NCBI RefSeq assembly: GCF_002264395.1
Contig: NZ_NFVA01000008.1
Span: 62,001-126,000 of the forward strand
DNA length: 64,000 bases
Source: Paenibacillus sp. VTT E-133291
Lineage (GTDB): Bacteria > Bacillota > Bacilli > Paenibacillales > Paenibacillaceae
Direction of reading: 5' to 3'
The position numbers and the translations under genes were made by a program. The notes beneath the pieces are model-generated. The model was not told the origin of the DNA. It made no database searches and saw only the letters and a program-made list of their open reading frames with translations. Shown here piece after piece: positions 53,328 through 60,475 of this stretch (positions are counted from its first letter, which is position 1; every line of letters starts with the position of its first letter).

Positions 53328-55399
53328 ACGATCGCATCCTTTATGTATTGAGGAACTTGAAAAGGTATCTTATTAGCACTTTCTAAATTTTGATTCATAT
53401 TGTATGCCAGTTCATAAGCATTCTCCCCCTTACTGACAGAGCTAAGGTATCTGGCAGCGAGAACATGTTCTTTTTTCTGAGTCCCAGTATTTTTATCAAT
53501 ACCATCGGTAATTCGTGCACGTAATCCTCCTCTTTTTCCTAGCCTTTCTAGAATAGACTCAAATGGTTTTTCAGTATTAAATAAATTAAATAAATCGACG
53601 AGTTCTTTATAATTTGTCATGTTTTTATTTAGAATTAAAGAACAACCAGGATTCTCAAAACATAAAGAATATTCGAAGGTTTTCCCTTGATCGATTTGCT
53701 GGGAAAAACAACGGATGTTATAAGGTTGAACTTGATATACTAACGAATTAGTACAAGAGGAGTATCTATATTTATCTGGATCTGTATACAATTCAAAAGG
53801 GAAGCATTTGGTATCATCATCCAAATTACTTTTATCCAAATCATCACTAAAACTTGTTGATATGTTTTTGAGTTCTATTCTCACAGGGTCTAAATCTGTA
53901 ATACAAGCTACCTTTTTATGTAGAGTGAATTTTTGGTTTGTATCAAAAAGCTTGAGAAAGTGATCGAAATATCTTCCATTAACATTTATTACAGCTACGT
54001 GATCACCTTCTAAATCATGGCCAATATATTTAGCAAATATAGACATTGTTAATTGTTCTGCTAGTCCCTCAACAAAAATCACTGATTTTGCAAACAACAT
54101 ATCAGATTTAGTTGTATCCAAGAATCTTTCTATGTAAGCTTTACCTTTGGGATCGTTCTCAAAAATTCTTCCCAAATAGGCAATATTCAGTTGGTTTTTA
54201 TCAGTTCGATGGAAGCACATTATTTCATCTAAAGAAACCGCTGAAGTTATGTTTGGTGAATGTGTTGTTATAATAATCTGTCTTGCTTTACTTTTACCAT
54301 TTTCCCTAAGAAACTTTAAAAATTTATATTGCATTGCTGGATGTAAATGAGCTTCAGGTTCTTCAATTACTAAAATAGGAAATGTCTTAGCGTTACTTCC
54401 CAAATAATCACCGGAAGCATCTTTTTGCATCTTAGCAAGTAGCAAGGACATATAAATCAGATTATTATAACCCAAACCATTGTGAGTGGCAGGTATTGTT
54501 ATTCCAGTTTCGTATTTCACAATTAATCTAAGAGCTGAATAAAGTTCAGAATCTAAAATATTCCCATCAAAATCAGGCACAGCATTACCAAAAGAAGCTC
54601 CTGTATCCTTGGCGTAACTTAACATCTCGATTTTTCCATGTTCCATTCGATCTTGTAGGGTTTTAATTAGAGCAGCTGCATTAACAGAAAAGTCTTTTTT
54701 TAATTTTTCGATTTCTTCTTGTTGTGTTTTCTTATCTTTATTTTTTTGGTCATTATTTTTTATTCCATAATCCATAAAAAAATCAATAACATCTCTTAAT
54801 AGAGTGTTTTTTCCAGTAAATAAATCACGTTCAACATCACGAATTGCGTCTATGAACTGAAAATCAATTTTATTTAATGATTCTGTGTCAGCGAGTTGCT
54901 TTAGTAAAATATCCCCGCCGTATACATTAGACTTATACTTCCTTAAAAACTTATGTTTTATAAGGAGCCAGTAGTCTTCTATGTTTATCGAGCTTTCAGA
55001 TTTCATCGCATTAATATATTCTTCTTCTTCTTTTTCTGGTAAATAAAAAGAGTAAGTCAACTTTGCTTGATAAGGCTCTTTTAACTCGATAAGCCAGTTC
55101 GCTACTGTGACTAAATCTTCTGAAAATTCATCTTCATTTTTGGATTCGGTAAATATCACTGAAATTGTTACTCTGGGGGAGTTTTTCTTAAGATCATCAA
55201 CTGTGACTTCCTTGTTAAAATCATCCACACAGAGCCTTTTAGGTGAATTCACACTAAGAACTAGTTCTAAGGCTTTAAGTAAATTTGATTTGCCAGAATT
55301 GTTATGGCCTATAATTACATTCATACCCTCGTTAAAGTTTATAGATGTACTACTCTTAAAGTTTCGGAAGTTCTCGATAGAAATACTCGAAATATACAT
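53312..55399 (-). CDS. gajA: OLD-family ATPase/TOPRIM nuclease, GajA of a Gabija-like system
   Basis: About 695 residues from the ATG at 55399 (six bases after AGGAGA; an ATG at 55405 is too close). ABC-type ATPase domain with Walker A MNVIIGHNNSGKSNLLKALE (~26-45) and Walker B LVIEEPEAHLHPAMQYKF, split by a coiled insertion (KKDKKTQQEEIEKLKKDF-like, ~220-245). The C-terminal TOPRIM nuclease shows FVEGLAEQ and the TDLDP acidic pair. Longer than typical GajA (~580), with a bigger C-terminal part, so it could also be called a class 2 OLD nuclease. Paired with the UvrD-like gene it forms a Gabija-type anti-phage module. Confidence 0.85.
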   Translation of the reverse strand: MYISSISIENFRNFKSSTSINFNEGMNVIIGHNNSGKSNLLKALELVLSVNSPKRLCVDDFNKEVTVDDLKKNSPRVTISVIFTESKNEDEFSEDLVTVANWLIELKEPYQAKLTYSFYLPEKEEEEYINAMKSESSINIEDYWLLIKHKFLRKYKSNVYGGDILLKQLADTESLNKIDFQFIDAIRDVERDLFTGKNTLLRDVIDFFMDYGIKNNDQKNKDKKTQQEEIEKLKKDFSVNAAALIKTLQDRMEHGKIEMLSYAKDTGASFGNAVPDFDGNILDSELYSALRLIVKYETGITIPATHNGLGYNNLIYMSLLLAKMQKDASGDYLGSNAKTFPILVIEEPEAHLHPAMQYKFLKFLRENGKSKARQIIITTHSPNITSAVSLDEIMCFHRTDKNQLNIAYLGRIFENDPKGKAYIERFLDTTKSDMLFAKSVIFVEGLAEQLTMSIFAKYIGHDLEGDHVAVINVNGRYFDHFLKLFDTNQKFTLHKKVACITDLDPVRIELKNISTSFSDDLDKSNLDDDTKCFPFELYTDPDKYRYSSCTNSLVYQVQPYNIRCFSQQIDQGKTFEYSLCFENPGCSLILNKNMTNYKELVDLFNLFNTEKPFESILERLGKRGGLRARITDGIDKNTGTQKKEHVLAARYLSSVSKGENAYELAYNMNQNLESANKIPFQVPQYIKDAIVWISN

Positions 55400-55405
55400 A
55401 CTCAT

Positions 55406-56300
55406 TCTCCTAATTATAAGATGATATTATGTTAAAAATTTATTCTATGTAGTAATGTAGGTGGAACAAAATCATTGATCCTCTATATCCAAATTCGTAA
55501 ATGTAAATAATGTCCCATCTGTTAGCTTTCTATATTGCTGGTATTTCAGAATAAAACTACTTTAGATGTAGTTGATACTCCTAGATCTTTGTTTGGATCT
55601 ATTAATCATTTCATGTTAGTTCCCTCTGATAGCATCTTCCATACTCAAACATTCTTCATTAAGGAAGAATATACCTCCTTTTTGTCGAACTTTAGTCCCA
55701 TAAGGGAGGATCTTTATGTAGTTATAACAACAAAACATCGTCAGCAAAGTCTGACGATGTTTTTAGCGTGTCGAATTTCCACTATTTTTATCGAATGTAA
55801 ATAAATGTTGTTGTAATATCAGAGTTTATAAAAATAAAGTACTAGTCTGGGGATGTCGATGGATTCAAAATTATGCAATATATAGTAGAATTACTAAAAC
55901 AATAGTTGATTTAAGAGGAATCCCATTCACCTTCCCTTGGCAAGTGAGTGAAAAAAAATAACGACAGCAATAGCCAAATTAGCAATGCCGCCGTAGTTAA
56001 TCACTTTTCTTTTATAGCGATACTAAGCAGTCCTTCATATATTATAAAAAATACAAATGTATTGTCTTGATTGCATTCTCGCCGGTCTACTTCGGTCCAC
56101 ATTATTAATCATACGTATACTCAATCATCGAAACCACTATAAAATAAATTATCAAATTACTGAAATAAAGAGTAAATCAACATCATTTAAAAGAAGTGCA
56201 CTATAAAATTAGAGTTATGAATGTTCCATCTACAATAACAGAATCTTCACAAAGAGTATTTAAATCCTATTCCAAGTGAAAAACTTTATTCGCCCCTCCG
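55406..56300. other. Intergenic region without convincing genes
   Basis: About 900 bp of AT-rich sequence between gajA and the box cluster. A plus-strand frame at 55535-55804 lacks a ribosome-binding site and runs through a hairpin, so it is not called. The only clear structure is the hairpin at 55732-55764. Confidence 0.6.
55732..55764. terminator. Bidirectional hairpin/terminator
   Basis: AAAACATCGTCAG / CTGACGATGTTTTT with a CAAAGT loop; T residues on the plus strand and a weaker TTTTGTTG on the minus strand. It isolates the Gabija operon from transcription entering from the right. Confidence 0.75.
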
Positions 56301-56305
56301 ATCGA

Positions 56306-56473
56306 GTAGGGAAATTTGTGTCATTACTCCTAACAAGTAGGTGGTTTTGTGTCATTCTCTAATCGAGTAGGGAAATTTGTGTCACAAATTTTCGACACAA
56401 AGTTCCCTACCAAATACCAAAAAAAACCGTGAAATCAAGGTTTATATGGTAGGGTAATTTGTGTCAGTCTACA
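56306..56473 (-). repeat. TnsB-type box cluster and Tn7-type terminus
   Basis: GTAGGGAAATTTGTGTCA at 56306 and 56367, GTAGGTGGTTTTGTGTCA at 56337 (30-31 bp spacing), a reversed box GACACAAAGTTCCCTAC at 56394-56410, and GTAGGGTAATTTGTGTCA at 56449-56466. The last is followed by GTCTACA, so read inward the terminus is TGTAGACT then GACACAAA. Tn7 (TGTGGGCG then GACA) and known CAST ends have the same TGT plus 8-bp layout. The element defined by this end lies to the left. Confidence 0.75.
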
Positions 56474-56474
56474 G

Positions 56475-56495
56475 TTGAAGATCAGTCTTTCTTAG
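56475..56495 (-). repeat. 21-bp flank shared, inverted, with 34300-34320
   Basis: Reverse complement of the 21 bases at 34300-34320, exact match. It contains the TAA stop of the recombinase gene (56492-56494) and abuts the terminus at 56473 with a single intervening base. Confidence 0.85.
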
Positions 56496-57643
56496 CTTTG
56501 CATTTCTTTTTGAATTTTCCTTGCATAGATCATTGGCATTTCTGAGGTGACATTTGAAATCATCTGATGAACTTGAGCCATATTTAATCCTGCTTTCATC
56601 AATTTCAAACCGAAACGATGTTTGAAGCCATTGGCTGTAAAATGAAAAACATTTCCAGACTCGTCTGTGATATTTGCTCTTTCTGCAAATCTATCTAGAC
56701 TCCTTAAAAAGGATAGTTGTAGAATTTGTTTTCCAACTCCCTTATTCCCTTTATAACGTATAAATAATAATTTATTAGGGTGATCTTTTCCCAGTAATTC
56801 TTTTACTTTATTCCTATATGTTTTCATTAACTCTGCGAGATCCTTTTGAATAGGTACCATTGGAAATTCATATCTGGAGTTTTTTCTACCAGACCGTACC
56901 CAGTATTGATCATTAATTTCTATCAAACAATCTTGATTCGAGTTTAAGATGTCAATTAAACGGAATCCAGATGCTTCCATTAATAAAAGGATAGTTGCAT
57001 ACTGATCATCAAGAAGGTCAAGGTTTGCCAAAATCTGTTCCCAAACATAATCGGACACATGCTTATAATCCTCATCATTCTTCGGTTTAAGTTTTGGGCG
57101 ATCTTCTTGATAAATCAATTTTCTGATTGGTACCCCTGGTGCTTCTACCCACTCATATCGTTGCAGATAATAAAGGAAATTCTCTAATCCACCAATCATA
57201 CGCCAAATGAAATAATCAGTGGGCTTCTTTACTCTATAATTTGAGGATTTGTTTCCTTTCATTGGTGAGTTTTTGAGACTTTCAAAGTATTCACAAATAT
57301 CATTTCGTGTAAGAGACTTAAGATCTACCCAGTGTGGATTTTTTAGCACAATGAATTTTATGAAGGGAACTAACGTCATAACCTCACTTCGAGCAGTAGA
57401 GAACTTTATTGAATCTTGAACAAACAAGCGATGCTGTATATATTTTTTGATAAGCTCTCTAAATGTAATATCTATTTTCTCAAAAGTCAGAAAGTATTCT
57501 GCTCTTGTCGTATTAAAAGGTATCCCAAGATTACGAACATCCCAACGATCTTTTGCTATTTCTTCGCGATATATCTCCATATTGGCTTCGTCTTTATTAT
57601 GACCATATCGATTCATTGATGCCAGGATTTTATTTTTTTTCAT
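56492..57643 (-). CDS. Tyrosine recombinase/integrase-family protein linked to the tns genes
   Basis: 383 residues from the ATG at 57643, which has AGGAGA seven bases upstream; a 60-codon upstream extension of the frame is non-coding and crosses a duplicated tniQ tail. SAM-like N-terminal core-binding domain (~80-190), then the catalytic domain: Box I Arg in MEASGFRLIDIL, candidate Box II in ANGFKHRFGLKLMKAG and the Tyr in MPMIYARK. In Box II the usual His-x-x-Arg appears as Asn-Gly-Phe-Lys, so activity may be lost or altered. It ends in the 21-bp repeat beside the Tn7-type terminus and could be a recombination partner or the target gene. Confidence 0.78.
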   Translation of the reverse strand: MKKNKILASMNRYGHNKDEANMEIYREEIAKDRWDVRNLGIPFNTTRAEYFLTFEKIDITFRELIKKYIQHRLFVQDSIKFSTARSEVMTLVPFIKFIVLKNPHWVDLKSLTRNDICEYFESLKNSPMKGNKSSNYRVKKPTDYFIWRMIGGLENFLYYLQRYEWVEAPGVPIRKLIYQEDRPKLKPKNDEDYKHVSDYVWEQILANLDLLDDQYATILLLMEASGFRLIDILNSNQDCLIEINDQYWVRSGRKNSRYEFPMVPIQKDLAELMKTYRNKVKELLGKDHPNKLLFIRYKGNKGVGKQILQLSFLRSLDRFAERANITDESGNVFHFTANGFKHRFGLKLMKAGLNMAQVHQMISNVTSEMPMIYARKIQKEMQS

Positions 57644-57665
57644 CAGGATTCTCCTTTGTATGTAA

Positions 57666-57715
57666 CTCACTATAATTTTAGTTTCGCCACATACTGAACC
57701 ACGTATACTTGCATT
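57666..57715 (-). repeat. Duplicated 3-prime end of the tniQ gene
   Basis: 50 bp matching 57982-58031 with four mismatches. On the minus strand it reads KMQVYVVQYVAKLKL-stop, against KRMQIYVDQYVAKLKL-stop for the intact gene. It is the tail of a lost second tniQ copy or a segmental duplication. Confidence 0.8.
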
Positions 57716-57738
57716 TTGCCTATTAATCGTCAAAACCA

Positions 57739-57958
57739 TCATGATTTCCACCTGTTGCCCTGACTCTCGAGATTTTTCGTCAAACGTTGGATTTCCCAAA
57801 CAAATTCTAAAAATGAATGACATTCATCAATATATTCTCCAAGCTTGTCACATTTTGAATCGTAATTAATCAAACAAACTCCATAAAAGTTCGATAATAT
57901 CCATGGCTATTCGGTATTTGAGATAACGATTGTTCTCATATCCGTGAACCTCCTTCAA
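57739..57958 (-). pseudogene. Small broken gene between tniQ and recombinase
   Basis: Two protein-like frames follow each other: KEVHGYENNRYLKYRIAMDI...LLWSLFD from a TTG at 57958, then in another frame INYDSKCDKLGEYIDECHSF...NLESQGNRWKS ending at 57739. Together they would make a ~70-residue helical protein split by a frameshift. No family recognised. Confidence 0.4.
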
Positions 57959-57985
57959 TTCTTAGAAGTCATCATTGATACCTCA

Positions 57986-59464
57986 CTATAATTTTAGTTT
58001 CGCCACATACTGGTCCACATATATTTGCATTCTTTTCTTTGCTTCCTGGTTTTCGAATGACATCATTGAAACAGCTAAAGGAATATAAGAACGCATTCTA
58101 ATCTCTCTTTTATTCAAACGATTACATTCATTTTTATCATATTCTTGGTGATCTTGTCCAATTTGACGATTGCTTCCTGGAATGAAACGAATGATGATTT
58201 GTTCCTGATAGTCTCTTTCAATAGCAAACGCAAAGTTCATACCTTCCTGAATTATTTTTTTCAAAGCTTCTCCCCTAGGAACTCGTATATTACTAGAACC
58301 CTCTTCTGCGAAGTTAAACCAATTGATAAAGAGTTGACTATACAAATATGCTGAAGCTTTATTAATAATCCATTTCAGAGGTTTGGTATCAGTTATCATC
58401 TCACGGGCGAGAGTATCCTTAGCTGCTATATATAGTTGCTTTAATTCTTCTTTATACAAGGGGGAAATTGCGTTAAAGTCATTTTTTTCTCTCCCTGTAT
58501 TATTCAGTCCTTTTAAATGTCCATAAAAATAAGGTGACCCAAGAATCGATTGTCTCCAGAATATATAGGAATAAGCAGAAGGACAAATAGACGGGAAATC
58601 TGCCCCCTCTTCTTTTAAAAGTAACTGCAAACGCCTTATACAAAGTTTATGTAGGCAGAGTGATTTTTGGATTTTTTTATCAATTGCTTTAAAAATAAAT
58701 CGATTCTCTATGAAAATTTCCTCGAAAAGAACTGACTCATCCATTATATTTCCAACTTGCTTCATATTACTAATTATAAATTCTTCTGCGAACTCTTTCT
58801 TTTTTAGGTTGTTTAAAACGTCGAAATCAATATGACTTGGGATATAAATTATTGGATCATTATTTATATCTCGATCAGTTTTGTTGATCCAATCGTATAC
58901 ACGATGATCATTAATAGTTAAGTTCTTAATCCATTGGTCCCAGTGTAGATTTGAATATTTGTGGCCGCACTTACAAGTAAAAGCTTTGTCCATAACAGTA
59001 TCACTCAATAAAAAAGGTATCTTTACTTTACAAACGGGACATTCCTCAGCAAGCTTTACACTATGTATAGGACAGTTCTTAAACAAAGTAAACTGATGTA
59101 ACAGGCTATGATAACCATGATTTAGGCAACTAGGGCACCATCGTAAATGTGGAGCAAACCAAGTTTGACTATTCCCTAAGTTTGGTCCAAGTGGACGAAG
59201 CAGTTCGTTCATTGTATGGTTCGTATGTGTATGTAAATTCACATTTAGGTACTTTTCTAATATCTTCTCATCAAAGCCCTTTAGCGTTAACAAATCTCTG
59301 TAATGGTTTCCAACATGCATATTCTTGATTGATTTTACTTCATCATTTCCAACAACCTTAAGAATGGTATATCTATTGATGACATTAGCATAACTAAATT
59401 TTTCGAAAATGGACCAAGCCGATTCGTATGGCCTGATCCATTCCTTCCTCCATATAGCAACCAT
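57986..59464 (-). CDS. tniQ: TniQ/TnsD-like target-selection protein
   Basis: 492 residues. Residues ~95-175 hold the TniQ zinc-finger region: LRWCPSCLNHGYHSLLHQFT, NCPIHSVKLAEECPVCK and FTCKCGHKY. The C-terminal ~300 residues form the long TnsD-type extension that reads a specific attachment site in Tn7. It therefore probably directs insertion to a chromosomal site through TnsC. Ends 343 bp before the recombinase start, with a duplicated copy of its own 3-prime end in between. Confidence 0.87.
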   Translation of the reverse strand: MVAIWRKEWIRPYESAWSIFEKFSYANVINRYTILKVVGNDEVKSIKNMHVGNHYRDLLTLKGFDEKILEKYLNVNLHTHTNHTMNELLRPLGPNLGNSQTWFAPHLRWCPSCLNHGYHSLLHQFTLFKNCPIHSVKLAEECPVCKVKIPFLLSDTVMDKAFTCKCGHKYSNLHWDQWIKNLTINDHRVYDWINKTDRDINNDPIIYIPSHIDFDVLNNLKKKEFAEEFIISNMKQVGNIMDESVLFEEIFIENRFIFKAIDKKIQKSLCLHKLCIRRLQLLLKEEGADFPSICPSAYSYIFWRQSILGSPYFYGHLKGLNNTGREKNDFNAISPLYKEELKQLYIAAKDTLAREMITDTKPLKWIINKASAYLYSQLFINWFNFAEEGSSNIRVPRGEALKKIIQEGMNFAFAIERDYQEQIIIRFIPGSNRQIGQDHQEYDKNECNRLNKREIRMRSYIPLAVSMMSFENQEAKKRMQIYVDQYVAKLKL

Positions 59465-59478
59465 ATCGTTCCTCCCTC

Positions 59479-60441
59479 CTATGCCAATGCCATAAACACT
59501 TCGGATTCTATATATCCCGAATTATTTATTGCCTCTTTCCAGTGGTTAGTTGTCAACCATTCAACTTCTCTTCCTGTTGCTCCATTAAGCTTTAGTGCAT
59601 TCTCTATGGAAAATATAAAATACTCCATAGGAATCTCCATTTTTTTGGATAAACCATGTTCCTTACGAATATCTTTAAAAATGTCAAAAACCTCTTTAGC
59701 ACATTGTTTCAGTCGATATCCTTTACTAAATGCTTCAGGAAAAAAATAGCGAGTGTAGGTGTACCCGCTATTTTCTGGGTATTCCGATACTTCGTCGTAG
59801 CACATTAGGCAATGCTCAACTTCTTTCAAAGTGCGTATGCCAAAAAACTCATGCTCATTTGTCATAAATCGCCCAATGATTTGAGATTTTTTTGTTTCAA
59901 GGAAATATGTTCTTCGATCTATCAGCTCAGACTGACCAACACATATAACCGTCATACTGATTTTTTCACTATCCAAATCATTATAGATATCAATTAGCCA
60001 GTTATATTGAAGTTCAGTCAATCTTTGAGCTTCATCAATAACAAGCATAACCCTCCGAAGTTTTGATCTCTCTCCTTGCTCCAACATTAAATTAACAATT
60101 TGTTGTCGCATAGCGGTCGGACTTCGTTTCGCAGGGAATGAGAACTTAAAATCACTAAGGATGTCTCCAAAAAACTTTTCTTCAGTCGGTACTCGATAAC
60201 TTTTGCACCTTGTTCTCAATATAGGAAAGTTCTCTCCTATCTGCGTTGGCAGATAATTTAATGCAAACTCAACAGATTTCGTTTTACCAATTCGTGGCCT
60301 TCCGTAGACAATCATTCCTGGTAAACGATTCATCACAACTCTTGTCAATCTTTCCATTAACCGTTTTACCTCCATAGTAGGAAGGATGTATCCGCCCATT
60401 TCAACTGGATGTGTACCCAGAGGCAGTTTTGGTCTTTCCAT
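59479..60441 (-). CDS. tnsC: TnsC-like AAA+ transposition regulator
   Basis: 320 residues from the ATG at 60441, which follows TTAGGAGGCC; a longer upstream frame is rejected. Walker A MIVYGRPRIGKTKSVEFAL, Walker B RRVMLVIDEAQRLTELQYN, sensor region MTVICVGQSELIDRRTYF. In Tn7 TnsC forms ATP-dependent filaments on target DNA and links the TniQ/TnsD protein to TnsAB. It starts 34 bp after tnsB and ends 15 bp before tniQ, within one operon. Confidence 0.9.
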   Translation of the reverse strand: MERPKLPLGTHPVEMGGYILPTMEVKRLMERLTRVVMNRLPGMIVYGRPRIGKTKSVEFALNYLPTQIGENFPILRTRCKSYRVPTEEKFFGDILSDFKFSFPAKRSPTAMRQQIVNLMLEQGERSKLRRVMLVIDEAQRLTELQYNWLIDIYNDLDSEKISMTVICVGQSELIDRRTYFLETKKSQIIGRFMTNEHEFFGIRTLKEVEHCLMCYDEVSEYPENSGYTYTRYFFPEAFSKGYRLKQCAKEVFDIFKDIRKEHGLSKKMEIPMEYFIFSIENALKLNGATGREVEWLTTNHWKEAINNSGYIESEVFMALA

Positions 60442-60475
60442 TTTTAGGCCTCCTAAAAATTGAAATGTAAGTAGG

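Noticed and set aside
55535..55804. Plus-strand 89-codon ORF left of the box cluster
   Set aside because: No ribosome-binding site, no family likeness, and the frame runs through the hairpin at 55732-55764.
57644..57823. 60-codon N-terminal extension of the recombinase
   Set aside because: A strong AGGAGA site directly precedes the ATG at 57643, and the extension overlaps a duplicated tniQ tail read in the wrong frame.
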